NCBI GenBank assembly: GCA_029906195.1
Contig: JARWSJ010000001.1
Location: 2,480,001-2,544,000, forward strand
Origin: Chitinophagaceae bacterium 26-R-25
GTDB taxonomy: Bacteria > Bacteroidota > Bacteroidia > Chitinophagales > Chitinophagaceae
Length of the DNA stretch: 64,000 nucleotides
Reading direction: 5' to 3'
Shown here: in pieces, positions 52,132 to 60,327 of the stretch
Layout of the letters: every line of letters begins with the position of its first letter
Position numbering within the stretch: position 1 is the first letter of the stretch
Translations under genes and position numbers: made by a program
The notes under the pieces: model-generated
Database searches by the model: none
What the model saw: only the letters and a program-made list of their open reading frames with translations
Told to the model about the DNA's origin: nothing

Positions 52132-52686
52132 GCTGCTAAACCCAAAAGCCGCCCCACAAATCCCTCCAATTATATGTGTGAGATGTGAAATATTGTCTTT
52201 GGCATGCAAGGCACTGTACAACTCCTGCCCGAGGTAAATTACAAGGACCAATAAAAATGTAAGTGGCAATGTGTTGCTTTTAAAGTTCGTGATGGACGCG
52301 AGCAGGATGCACATGAAAACGATGCCGCTTGCGCCGAGCAATGCCGTTTGCGGAAACAAAAAAATGTTAACCAAACCTGTAATCACTGCCGTAAAGACCA
52401 TCATGGTGAGCAATCTTTTTGACCCATACTTTTCCTCCAAAATTGGCCCAACGATCAGCAGCAATAAAAAATTATTTATGAAGTGTGTAAAATTCGCGTG
52501 TCCCAGTACGTGAGTAAACAAGCGCAGGTACAATAGCGGATCGAGAAATGAAGTTCGATATATGCTAAAAAAAACGCCGGTAGAATATCCTTGCGTCATG
52601 TATCCCAGCACCAGAACTGCTGCGGATAGAAAAAAATAAGATAATACTACCGGCGAATTATAATCGATCTTTCTAAATAGAGACAT
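52123..52686 (-). CDS. Rhomboid family intramembrane serine protease
   Basis: The 187-residue protein has six hydrophobic segments. Catalytic Ser 120 is in LLGASGIVFM (GxSG), and His 171 is in THIIGGICGAAFG. HANFTHFINN in the middle matches the HxxxHxxxN of rhomboids. It cuts membrane-spanning proteins; targets unknown. It shares the AAAGTCAAAAGT repeat with hemN at its end. Confidence 0.92.
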   Translation of the reverse strand: MSLFRKIDYNSPVVLSYFFLSAAVLVLGYMTQGYSTGVFFSIYRTSFLDPLLYLRLFTHVLGHANFTHFINNFLLLLIVGPILEEKYGSKRLLTMMVFTAVITGLVNIFLFPQTALLGASGIVFMCILLASITNFKSNTLPLTFLLVLVIYLGQELYSALHAKDNISHLTHIIGGICGAAFGFSSQK

Positions 52687-52696
52687 TGAGTTGATT

Positions 52697-52802
52697 TAAT
52701 AACTGAATAACTGATTAACTGAATAACTGAAAGCTTACTATCAAAAGAACCTGACTGAACCTAAACATTCAGTTATTCAGTTAATCAGTTATTCAGTTAT
52801 TA
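52697..52802. repeat. Inverted repeat, ATTCAGTT family (copy 6)
   Basis: Arms 52697-52731 and 52766-52802. The right arm contains the rlpA-like stop codon (TAA at 52802-52800). Confidence 0.85.
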
Positions 52803-53225
52803 TTCCGGCTTCTTCTTTCCCAATACCTCAACTTTAACATTCGTAAGGCCCTTCTTATAATAGCCGAGCTTTTTTGCGCCCGTTGTGGTTAGGTCCACTA
52901 CTCTTTTGTTTTTTGCATGCAGGCGGTCAGTTACCCTGAAATATGCCCATTTGCCATTTTTCCTGTTGGTTACTTTTAACCATGTACCGAATGGCAATCC
53001 ATTGTGTGCACAGGTCATGTTTTTTTGATGAAAAATTTCACCGTTTGCTGTTTTTTTACCTTCGAATTTATCCGAGTAATAACTGGCAGTTCCGTACTGG
53101 ATTTTCTGCAAATTCTTGACTCGTTTTGCTGGCACAGGATCATGCGATCGTACCGTTCGCACAGTTGCGGCGGCCATCGCACCCTGCCCAAAAAACAGTG
53201 AACAAACAATCAATAGTCGAATCAT
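52800..53225 (-). CDS. RlpA-like septal/cell-wall protein (DPBB domain)
   Basis: The 141-residue protein has a signal peptide (MIRLLIVCSLFFGQGAMAA). A double-psi beta-barrel domain follows: GTASYYSDKFEGKKTANGEI, then CAHNGLPFGTWLKVTNRKNG and FRVTDRLHAKNKRVVDLTTT. RlpA proteins bind and in some cases cleave denuded glycan strands. The catalytic Asp corresponding to DRxP is kept as DR. No SPOR domain, so it is a short form. Next to the L,D-transpeptidase gene, it suggests a wall-remodelling group. Confidence 0.88.
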   Translation of the reverse strand: MIRLLIVCSLFFGQGAMAAATVRTVRSHDPVPAKRVKNLQKIQYGTASYYSDKFEGKKTANGEIFHQKNMTCAHNGLPFGTWLKVTNRKNGKWAYFRVTDRLHAKNKRVVDLTTTGAKKLGYYKKGLTNVKVEVLGKKKPE

Positions 53226-53243
53226 AGGATTTATTTATGGAAT

Positions 53244-54938
53244 TTAATAAACGTTTTTATTGGCAAAATATTTCTCGCTCAACATCCGGTCTACTCCATA
53301 AATATCATCATAAAATCTCACTTTGCCATCATTGCCCTCGCATGTATTGTATCTTATGTACAATGGCAATTTCTTAAAGCCTGAAACAACATGCTTTTCC
53401 TGCCTTTCCATCCATGCATTGATGGTGTCTGCGGGAAACTTCGTTGTGTCATTTCTTATTAAATAATCAGAAAATATTTTCCAGTCCTGCACACGCACAC
53501 ATCCGTGACTTAACGCCCTGTATGAGTTACTAAATAATTTTCGTGCATTGGTATCGTGCATGTATACACTATACTTATTAGGAAAATTAAATTTGATCAC
53601 ACCTAGCGAGTTGTCATCGCCCTGGCGCTGCTTCAGCAAATAAGGGAAATGCGTTTTATTAAGTTTTGACCAGTCAATTGTTTTAGGATCAATCACGCTG
53701 TCATTGGCATCTATCACCATCAAATTTTGTTTATCAAGATAGTCGGTGTTCTTTTGAATGCGGGGAAGCATTTCCTTAAAGATAATGCTATAAGGCACCG
53801 TCCATTGCGGATAAGTGATAAAATTTGAAATGGCACTTGTAAGCAAAGGCGTGCGTGTAATAGGGCTTCCGCAAATAACTTTCGATTGCAGCGCAATGGT
53901 ATCGGTATCGAATACACGAAGAGAAAAAGCTGGCAAATTTACCCACGCATAAGCCTCGGGCAATGAATCGGGAAGTTGTTTATAACGGTCAAGATTCAGC
54001 GCAATCCGTTTGAATTTTTCCCAATCGGTATAGTTCAGATTTCTTACAACAGACTCGTTGATTTTTCCAGTTTCTTTGATTTTTTTAACATGCTGAAAGG
54101 CGGTCAATACCTTTTTCAATCCTGCTGAATCACCTGACGCAAGTGGCGAAGCGATGTACCCCTCTTCTACTAATCTTTGCTGCACCTGTGTGTTAAGCGA
54201 CATTGAATCTTTGCCAGGATAAGTGATATAGACAACCTGCTTGAATTTTGCAGTGTCGAGGAACGAAGGCAAAGCTTCTTTCAATGCCACATAAAACCTG
54301 TTGGTAGGTTCCTGTTCCCTCAATACGCCCAATACGTTTCCGCTTGCGATGGCTCCCTGAAATTTATTGAAGAAATATTCGTCATTTACCAGGGAATCAT
54401 TTCTTAGTGTTACACTGTCCTTTGCCAATCTTCCCAATTTCAGATCTTTGGCCATTCCAAACCATGCGTCAGTTAGCAGCACATCGGCTCTTGTCCAGAG
54501 TATGGCGTTCTTTTTTGAGGAAGGATCTGCAATAATTTTATTGTGAAAATCATTTAAAATCTCGGCGTGATAATCAGTTGGAAACAGGCCGTATTCTTTG
54601 GCGTGCGTCACCATGTAAAACATAGAATCTGCAATAGGTTGCCATTTTTGGTCCTTGCTCCAAATGGTATGAAAACTGGTATTTTGATATACTTTGTCAA
54701 CCTGCTGAAGTAAATCTACTTTAACAGAGTCATTTAATTTCCCTTCATTTCCTTTTAGATAAGTTAACAGTTCATCTATATTTTCGCTTACCACGGTTTC
54801 CATTTGTTCCGGCTTGTCAACAATTACTTTTTCTGCCGGTTTTTTGGAGCTGTTATTGTTACAGGCAACCAGTGAAACTACGATAAAGAATAGGGGGAAA
54901 ATCAATCTTTTTAAAAAACACAATTGATACAGCTTCAT
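53244..54938 (-). CDS. L,D-transpeptidase (YcbB-like) lipoprotein
   Basis: From the ATG at 54938 (MKLYQLCFLKRLIFPLFFIV) it is 564 residues with a lipobox VACNN (Cys about 26). The N-terminal part is a scaffold domain typical of YcbB/LdtD. The YkuD catalytic domain is C-terminal: SNFITYPQWTVPYSIIFKEM, then KYSVYMHDTNARKLF and ALSHGCVRVQDWKIFSDYLI with the nucleophile Cys in HGCVR. It forms 3-3 or related cross-links in peptidoglycan. An in-frame upstream start is possible but would add 17 odd residues. Divergent from the dipeptidase at 55004. Confidence 0.92.
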   Translation of the reverse strand: MKLYQLCFLKRLIFPLFFIVVSLVACNNNSSKKPAEKVIVDKPEQMETVVSENIDELLTYLKGNEGKLNDSVKVDLLQQVDKVYQNTSFHTIWSKDQKWQPIADSMFYMVTHAKEYGLFPTDYHAEILNDFHNKIIADPSSKKNAILWTRADVLLTDAWFGMAKDLKLGRLAKDSVTLRNDSLVNDEYFFNKFQGAIASGNVLGVLREQEPTNRFYVALKEALPSFLDTAKFKQVVYITYPGKDSMSLNTQVQQRLVEEGYIASPLASGDSAGLKKVLTAFQHVKKIKETGKINESVVRNLNYTDWEKFKRIALNLDRYKQLPDSLPEAYAWVNLPAFSLRVFDTDTIALQSKVICGSPITRTPLLTSAISNFITYPQWTVPYSIIFKEMLPRIQKNTDYLDKQNLMVIDANDSVIDPKTIDWSKLNKTHFPYLLKQRQGDDNSLGVIKFNFPNKYSVYMHDTNARKLFSNSYRALSHGCVRVQDWKIFSDYLIRNDTTKFPADTINAWMERQEKHVVSGFKKLPLYIRYNTCEGNDGKVRFYDDIYGVDRMLSEKYFANKNVY

Positions 54939-55003
54939 AAAATAAATACAGATTCTTAAATTCAGGGCGAATAATACAACATAAAACACATACTCTCAAC
55001 CCA

Positions 55004-55702
55004 ATGAATCAATTTCTTTTTTTTCGATTAACAATGTTTTCCATTTTGCTTGCCCAATGTGCGACTGGACAAGGTTTATATGTGGTCAAAGATGTAAAAC
55101 AGTATGAAAAAATAGTGGCACTTGATAGTAACCAGCGTATGGTGAGTATTGGAACTATTACCGGAATACAATTTGACCTTCGTTATGCAACGACCAACAA
55201 CTTCACACATCAACAACTGTACCCTCGAATCGGTTATTCATATTTGCGACTTGCTGCCGCAAAAGCTCTTGATAAAGTACAGGGCGAATGTACGGCAAAA
55301 GGTTATTCCCTAAAAATTTTTGATGCCTATCGACCCTATAGCGTTTCTCAAAAAATGTGGACACTCATTCAGGATGAACGTTATGTGGCAAACCCGGTAA
55401 ATGGCAGCGGTCATAATCGCGGCACTACGGTTGACCTCACTTTGGTTGATGCTGCCACAGGCAAAAATCTTGATATGGGTACTGATTTTGACAACTTTAC
55501 AGATTCGGCCCATCATGACTTTAAGAATCTCCTCGAAAATGTGTTAAAAAACAGAAAATTCTTGCGGGAACTAATGGAAAAATACGGCTTCAAAGCGCTG
55601 GAAACAGAGTGGTGGCACTATAGCTTTGGCAACTCGAAAGATTACGATGTGATGGATCTGAGCTTCGGAGACTTGAAGAGAGAGGCACACAGAGAGAAAT
55701 GA
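55004..55702 (+). CDS. D-alanyl-D-alanine dipeptidase (M15D, VanX/DdpX-like), secreted
   Basis: The 232-residue protein has an N-terminal signal (FLFFRLTMFSILLAQCATGQ). The M15 zinc peptidase domain has FDLRYATTNNFTHQQLYPRI, IFDAYRPYSVSQKMW and SGHNRGTTVDLTLVD (SxHxxGxxxD zinc ligands). ETEWWHYSF (catalytic ExxWWH) completes it. By family it cleaves D-Ala-D-Ala dipeptide; secretion suggests recycling of released wall peptides. It is divergent from the L,D-transpeptidase and shares its promoter region (54939-55003). Confidence 0.92.
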   Translation: MNQFLFFRLTMFSILLAQCATGQGLYVVKDVKQYEKIVALDSNQRMVSIGTITGIQFDLRYATTNNFTHQQLYPRIGYSYLRLAAAKALDKVQGECTAKGYSLKIFDAYRPYSVSQKMWTLIQDERYVANPVNGSGHNRGTTVDLTLVDAATGKNLDMGTDFDNFTDSAHHDFKNLLENVLKNRKFLRELMEKYGFKALETEWWHYSFGNSKDYDVMDLSFGDLKREAHREK

Positions 55703-55846
55703 ACGCAGATTTTCATGATTATCATGTTTTGTCATGATTTTTGATCTGTAACCAAGCCTGATCGTCAATGGTTGGCGACAATCAAATCAACAATTAAATA
55801 TCAAATCTTCTATAATCATGAAAATCATGACAATCTGCGTTCTTTC
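55700..55846. repeat. Inverted repeat, CAGATTTTCATGATT family (copy 4)
   Basis: Arms 55700-55745 (GAACGCAGATTTTCATGATT and on) and 55811-55846 (complement) fill the gap between convergent genes. The left arm includes the M15 stop TGA. Confidence 0.9.
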
Positions 55847-55848
55847 TC

Positions 55849-56145
55849 TCACTTGAACTTTTCGGTTTTTTCATCTCCCGTTATGTCGCCTTTGCTGCGA
55901 ATTTGAATTTGTACGCTGGTAATCCATTCATTGCATTCCCGGCTGTAGAGATACTCGTTAATATCGTTGATTAGTTGCATTACATCGCTGTACTTTCCTT
56001 CCACTACGGTTGAAAAGGCGCCTACTTCATACTTCACGTTTGACTTCTGAATAACAGCGATTGCTTCATCTACCCATTCGTATGGATGTTTGTCTTGTAC
56101 TACTGGAAGAATTTGGATAGAGGCGTTGATGATGTATGAATGCAT
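55849..56145 (-). CDS. MTH1187/YkoF family thiamine-binding-like protein
   Basis: The 98-residue protein from the ATG at 56145 has INASIQILPVVQDKHPYEWV and VGAFSTVVEGKYSDVMQLIN, then EWITSVQIQIRSKGDI, the ferredoxin-like fold of MTH1187/YkoF proteins. Family members bind thiamine or a related cofactor; no thiamine genes are adjacent. An in-frame upstream extension of 42 residues lies over repeat DNA and is not part of the gene. Confidence 0.82.
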   Translation of the reverse strand: MHSYIINASIQILPVVQDKHPYEWVDEAIAVIQKSNVKYEVGAFSTVVEGKYSDVMQLINDINEYLYSRECNEWITSVQIQIRSKGDITGDEKTEKFK

Positions 56146-56150
56146 GGCGA

Positions 56151-56182
56151 CAATTGAAAATTGAAAGTTGAAAATTGAAAAT
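56151..56182. repeat. Single arm, TTTTCAACTTTCAA family (copy 5)
   Basis: CAATTGAAAATTGAAAGTTG and on, in the 41 bp between the DUF952 stop and the MTH1187 start. Confidence 0.7.
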
Positions 56183-56186
56183 AGTC

Positions 56187-56486
56187 CTATAGCGGATCTT
56201 CGCTTATAACAGCGTCGAGGTTGATGGGACCATAGATGTGAGGAAATTGTTCCTGCACGGAGGGCGACCATTCGTAGACGAGTTGACTCTTTAATTTATC
56301 AGTGTCGATGGTGAGTTTTACAAGGTCGGTTTTGCCTGCAAAATATCGTTGCAGCACACCGTCAACCTGTTGTGCTTCACTGGCATGAATAAATCCTTCT
56401 TTTGCCAAAGAAGGATCTTCATAACTGCCTTTTTCTTTTGCAGCGTTCCATGCCGCTGCAGTAGTAACATGATAAATGATAGCCAT
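56187..56486 (-). CDS. DUF952 family protein
   Basis: The 99-residue protein has IIYHVTTAAAWNAAKEKGSY, LAKEGFIHASEAQQVDGVLQ and a C-terminal PHIYGPINLDAVI, typical of DUF952 (an uncharacterised family with an ART-like fold related to RNA 2'-phosphotransferase). Function unknown. It is followed by the thiamine-binding-like gene on the same strand. Confidence 0.88.
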   Translation of the reverse strand: MAIIYHVTTAAAWNAAKEKGSYEDPSLAKEGFIHASEAQQVDGVLQRYFAGKTDLVKLTIDTDKLKSQLVYEWSPSVQEQFPHIYGPINLDAVISEDPL

Positions 56487-56505
56487 CGTATGATGTTTAA
56501 CGAGA

Positions 56506-56666
56506 GAGGAACGCAGATTTTCATGATTGTCATGATTTCTATGATCTTTTGATTTTAGATTTTATCATTGAAATTGATTGATACTCTCTGCTCGTCTCAA
56601 ATTTCAGATATCAAATTTCAAATCATTACCAATCTTGACAATCATGACAATCTGCGTTCCCTCTCT
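56506..56666. repeat. Inverted repeat, CAGATTTTCATGATT family (copy 5), nested
   Basis: Arms 56506-56548 and 56622-56666. The interior has TTTGATTTTAGATTTTATC and AAATTTCAGATATCAAATTT. It lies between aroC and DUF952. Confidence 0.9.
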
Positions 56667-57658
56667 CAAATGATTCGTTTTACTTGTTGTTCAAGCAACA
56701 TCAAATCTGCGAGTACCATTGCCGTAACCGCTTCTAAAACTGGCGGAACACGCAATGCAATGCACAGATCGTGACGTCCTTTTACAGAAAATGTTTCCAT
56801 TTCATTGGTTTCCCAGTTCAATGTAAACTGATCTTTTGGTGTGGAGGATGTTGGTTTTATGGCGATGCGGAACACCAATTCGTTACCGTTTGTAATGCCG
56901 CCTACAACGCCACCTGCATGGTTGGTAACTGTTTTTCCTTCAGCATTTTCAATGGCATCGTTGTGCTCAACACCAAACATCTTAGCTGCGGCAAAACCCG
57001 TTCCAAACTCCACACCGCGAACGGCTGGAATGGCAAACACAGCATGCCCCAACAATGATTCTACAGAATCGAAAAATGGCTCACCTAAACCAATCGGCAA
57101 TCCGCTTACGCGACATTCAACAATACCGCCAACTGAGTCTTTCGCTTCAATGGCTTTTTGAAGACCTTTTTCTACATCCTTCTCTCCTCCTACTTCCGTT
57201 ATGGTTGCTTCTACTTTAATGTCGCCCAATATTTTTTTCGCAACAACCCCTGCTGCCACTAAACCCACGGTGAGTCTTCCGCTGAAGTGACCGCCACCAC
57301 GGTAGTCTTCGTTACCACCAAATTTTTTACTGGCAACAAAATCGGCGTGTCCGGGTCTTGGAACTGCACGTTGTTTGGCATAATCACCGGAACGCGTATT
57401 GTTGTTCTCAAACAAAATAGTGATGGGTGCACCGGTTGCTTTGTCGTTAAACAAACCACTTTTAAAGAAAGGAAAATCGTCTTCCTTACGTGGTGTTGTA
57501 CCTTTCTGCTGACCGCCTTTGCGACGCTCCAGATCAGGCAAAAAATCTTCTGTTTTCAAAGGCAATCCCGCAGGTACACCATCGATCAATACACCAACAC
57601 CTTCGCCATGCGATTCGCCGAATATGTTTACACGAAAAATACGTCCGAATGAGTTCAA
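56666..57658 (-). CDS. aroC: Chorismate synthase
   Basis: AroC makes chorismate from EPSP with reduced FMN. It starts NSFGRIFRVNIFGESHGEGV, the conserved N-terminus, with TTG at 57658 as the start (MNSFG). In-frame alternatives upstream are also TTG and lie over repeat DNA. Other motifs are RPGHADFVASKKFG, RGGGHFSGRLTVGLVAAGVV and GVVGGITNG. The 330 residues are full length. It is the last gene of the aro group on this strand. Confidence 0.95.
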   Translation of the reverse strand: MNSFGRIFRVNIFGESHGEGVGVLIDGVPAGLPLKTEDFLPDLERRKGGQQKGTTPRKEDDFPFFKSGLFNDKATGAPITILFENNNTRSGDYAKQRAVPRPGHADFVASKKFGGNEDYRGGGHFSGRLTVGLVAAGVVAKKILGDIKVEATITEVGGEKDVEKGLQKAIEAKDSVGGIVECRVSGLPIGLGEPFFDSVESLLGHAVFAIPAVRGVEFGTGFAAAKMFGVEHNDAIENAEGKTVTNHAGGVVGGITNGNELVFRIAIKPTSSTPKDQFTLNWETNEMETFSVKGRHDLCIALRVPPVLEAVTAMVLADLMLLEQQVKRII

Positions 57659-57690
57659 TGCTTTAAGTTTTAGTCTTAACAAATTTATTG

Positions 57691-57771
57691 AAGTCAAAAT
57701 TCAAAAATCAAAAATCAAAAGTCAAAAATCAGGGTCTCCGCTTTTTGACTTTTGCCTTTTTACTTTTTACT
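57691..57771. repeat. Inverted repeat, AAAGTCAAAAGT family (copy 3)
   Basis: Arms 57691-57730 (TTCAAAAATCAAAAATCAAA region) and 57741-57771 (TTTTTGACTTTTGCCTTTTT). The last codons of aroA (SKK) and its stop are in the right arm. Confidence 0.8.
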
Positions 57772-59043
57772 TACCTCAGCCTCTAACACCACAGCGCCTA
57801 ATTTTTTTATGTGCTCATAAAAATCAGGATACGATTTGTTGATCGCTTCTGCCACTTCGATGGTGGTTTCGCCGTTTGCTTTTAGCCCGGCAACAGCACA
57901 TGCCATCGCAATTCTGTGGTCGTGGTGAGAATGGACCACTGCACCCTTTACACCTGTTCCGCCATGCACGATCATCAGGTCGTCCTGTAAATCTATTTGT
58001 ATGCCCATTTTGCCGAATTCCTCCTGCAATGTGAGGGCACGGTTACTTTCTTTGTGCGTTAAACGATTAGCACCTTCTATTACCGTTTTCCCGGCGCAAT
58101 AAGAAGCTAATGCTACCAAGGGCGGGAATAAGTCCGGACACTCGGTTGCATCGAAATGAAAGGCCTGTAATGCACCAGGACCGATCTCTATTTGCGACTC
58201 CTGTATCGACAGACTTGCCTTGCTATCAGCGAGAGCTTGCAAGATCGCTTTATCTGCCTGCGTTGAAAATACATCCAATCCTTTCACAGTAATTTTTCCG
58301 GCAATGGCACCTGCTACCAACAAGAATGCAGCACCGCTCCAATCTCCTTCAACTGTGTAGTTGACAGTTGTTGGCTGTGAGTTGTTAGAAGGCGTGATTA
58401 TGAATTGCTCGTAGTTTTTATTCTCAATTTTATAACCGAAGTGGGCCAACACTTTCAATGTAAGATCGATATATGGCTTGCTTTTTAAATTGGTTACGTT
58501 TATTGTTGTTGGTTCTGTTACCGATGCAGAGTAAGCAAACAGCAAACCTGTAAGGAACTGTGAGCTTAATGATCCGTCGATAGTGATCTCTTTTGTTTGC
58601 AAAGGTCCTTTTACTACCAACGGTAATTTACCATCGTTTGATTTTACCTGTATGCCAAGATCAGGCAATACTTCATCGAAAAAATCCATTGGCCTTTTGA
58701 GCAAACTACCTTCTCCGTTAATGGTGATCGGCACTTTGTTCATGGAAATGATTGGTGCAAACATGCGAATGCCCAAACCACTTTCGCCGCAGTTTATTCT
58801 TTCGTTCTCTGCATTTACACCATTGCTTGTTACATGCAATTCTTCACCCACCAAAGAAGTTTTTGCACCCATTTGTTGGATTACATTAATAGCTGCATTA
58901 TCATCATTGCTATGCCCCGGATTGTGTATGATCGTTGTTCCCTTGTGCAACAGCGCCGCTGCACATGCACGCTGCATGGAGCTCTTAGAAGCCGCCGCTA
59001 CAATGGATCCTGTGATAGAAGATGGTTGTATGGTTACGTTCAT
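57760..59043 (-). CDS. aroA: 3-phosphoshikimate 1-carboxyvinyltransferase (EPSP synthase)
   Basis: AroA joins PEP and shikimate 3-phosphate. The 427-residue protein has SKSSMQRACAAALLHKGTTI (substrate loop), NCGESGLGIRMFAPI, LSSQFLTGLLFA and KESNRALTLQEEFGKMG in order, and HHDHRIAMACAVAGL near the end. The C-terminus is encoded by repeat DNA. It lies between aroB and aroC with repeat elements on both sides. Confidence 0.95.
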   Translation of the reverse strand: MNVTIQPSSITGSIVAAASKSSMQRACAAALLHKGTTIIHNPGHSNDDNAAINVIQQMGAKTSLVGEELHVTSNGVNAENERINCGESGLGIRMFAPIISMNKVPITINGEGSLLKRPMDFFDEVLPDLGIQVKSNDGKLPLVVKGPLQTKEITIDGSLSSQFLTGLLFAYSASVTEPTTINVTNLKSKPYIDLTLKVLAHFGYKIENKNYEQFIITPSNNSQPTTVNYTVEGDWSGAAFLLVAGAIAGKITVKGLDVFSTQADKAILQALADSKASLSIQESQIEIGPGALQAFHFDATECPDLFPPLVALASYCAGKTVIEGANRLTHKESNRALTLQEEFGKMGIQIDLQDDLMIVHGGTGVKGAVVHSHHDHRIAMACAVAGLKANGETTIEVAEAINKSYPDFYEHIKKLGAVVLEAEVSKK

Positions 59044-59058
59044 AATTTTGTTTTAATT

Positions 59059-59153
59059 GGAACGCAGATTTTTATGATCTTGATGATTAATCAAGATTTT
59101 ATTTCCCTATCATAATAAATCATGACAATCTTGAGTATCTGCGTTCTTTCTCT
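59059..59153. repeat. Inverted repeat, CAGATTTTCATGATT family (copy 6)
   Basis: Arms 59059-59100 (GAACGCAGATTTTTATGATC and on) and 59116-59153. It fills the aroA-aroB gap, and the right arm touches the aroB stop. Confidence 0.88.
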
Positions 59154-60162
59154 AGATCAACGTTTTCAATTCGTTCAATGGAATTGGCCTTACAACGCCT
59201 TTTCCTATTTTTTCAAGCAGAATGTAGTTCATTTCGTTGCGCACTTTTTTCTTATCGTGTGTAAGAATTTCAAATGCTTTCTCTTTATCATACGCTGCAA
59301 CGGTCGGTAAGCCGTACTTGCTCAACAACGCAATTACTTTTTCAGATTGTTTGAAACCGAGCAATTGCTTTGAGATCATAGCTGCAGTTGTCATACCAAT
59401 TGATATGGCCTGACCATGGCCAAGTTCGTACATGTTTTCTACCGCATGTCCCAAAGTATGTCCGTAGTTGAGCAAACGTCTTTCGCCCTGTTCGAATTCA
59501 TCACGTTGAACAACACCCGCTTTTATTTTTACATTGGTCTGAATCAATGCAGACAACAATGTTTTATTCTTCTGAAAATTTGCCAGCGTTTTTTCTTCCA
59601 GCAGTTTAAACATACGTGCATCTTTAATGCAGGCATGTTTGATAATTTCTGCAAAGCCGTTTATCCACTGATCTTCGGGCAATGATTTTAATAAGCTGTA
59701 GTCGTACAATAAAAATTCTGGTTGACGAATAGTGCCCACCATGTTTTTATATACACCTACATCAATTCCATTCTTTCCGCCGATTGCCGCATCTACCATT
59801 GCAAGGATGGTGGTGGGTATGAAGCCAAATCGCAATCCACGCATGTAAATCGCGGCAACGTATCCTGTAATGTCAGTGATAACGCCACCTCCGATACCTA
59901 CCAGGAAAGTTTTTCTGTCGGCACCAAATGCTATCAGCTGTTCAATTACAGTATCAACTGTCGGTTGAATTTTAAACGCTTCGCCGGCTTTCAGAACAAT
60001 CACGTTCCAGCCCTTGAGTTTCTTTTCGTGGTTGGCAAAAACATTTTCATCCGTGATAACAACTGCATTTTGTTTATCTACAATTGTCTTGAGATCAGCG
60101 AATGCTGTATCGAAATAAAAAGAGGTCGAGGCAGTAGAGAATTTGTAAGTTAGTTTTTTCAT
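59152..60162 (-). CDS. aroB: 3-dehydroquinate synthase
   Basis: AroB cyclises DAHP to 3-dehydroquinate using NAD and a metal ion. The 336-residue protein has GIGGGVITDITGYVAAIYMR (NAD site), FIPTTILAMVDAAIGGKNGI and FAEIIKHACIKD. The zinc site is RRLLNYGHTLGHAVEN. It is separated from the DAHP synthase gene and from aroA by repeat elements. Confidence 0.95.
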   Translation of the reverse strand: MKKLTYKFSTASTSFYFDTAFADLKTIVDKQNAVVITDENVFANHEKKLKGWNVIVLKAGEAFKIQPTVDTVIEQLIAFGADRKTFLVGIGGGVITDITGYVAAIYMRGLRFGFIPTTILAMVDAAIGGKNGIDVGVYKNMVGTIRQPEFLLYDYSLLKSLPEDQWINGFAEIIKHACIKDARMFKLLEEKTLANFQKNKTLLSALIQTNVKIKAGVVQRDEFEQGERRLLNYGHTLGHAVENMYELGHGQAISIGMTTAAMISKQLLGFKQSEKVIALLSKYGLPTVAAYDKEKAFEILTHDKKKVRNEMNYILLEKIGKGVVRPIPLNELKTLI

Positions 60163-60173
60163 GGTAGAGAGAA

Positions 60174-60321
60174 AGAACGCAGATTATTATGGTTGTGATG
60201 ATTTTTATGATTTTTTGATTTAGAATTTAAGATTGAGCTACCGCTCATTTCAAATAAGCCGCAAATCAAACCTCAAATTCAAATCTTAATAAATCATCAA
60301 AATCTTAAAAATCTGCGTTCC
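60174..60321. repeat. Inverted repeat, CAGATTTTCATGATT family (copy 7), diverged
   Basis: Arms 60174-60233 (GAACGCAGATTATTATGGTT and on) and 60281-60321 (complement) are more diverged than other copies. Interior has CAAACCTCAAATTCAAATC. Lies between aroB and the DAHP synthase gene. Confidence 0.82.
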
Positions 60322-60327
60322 CGTATT

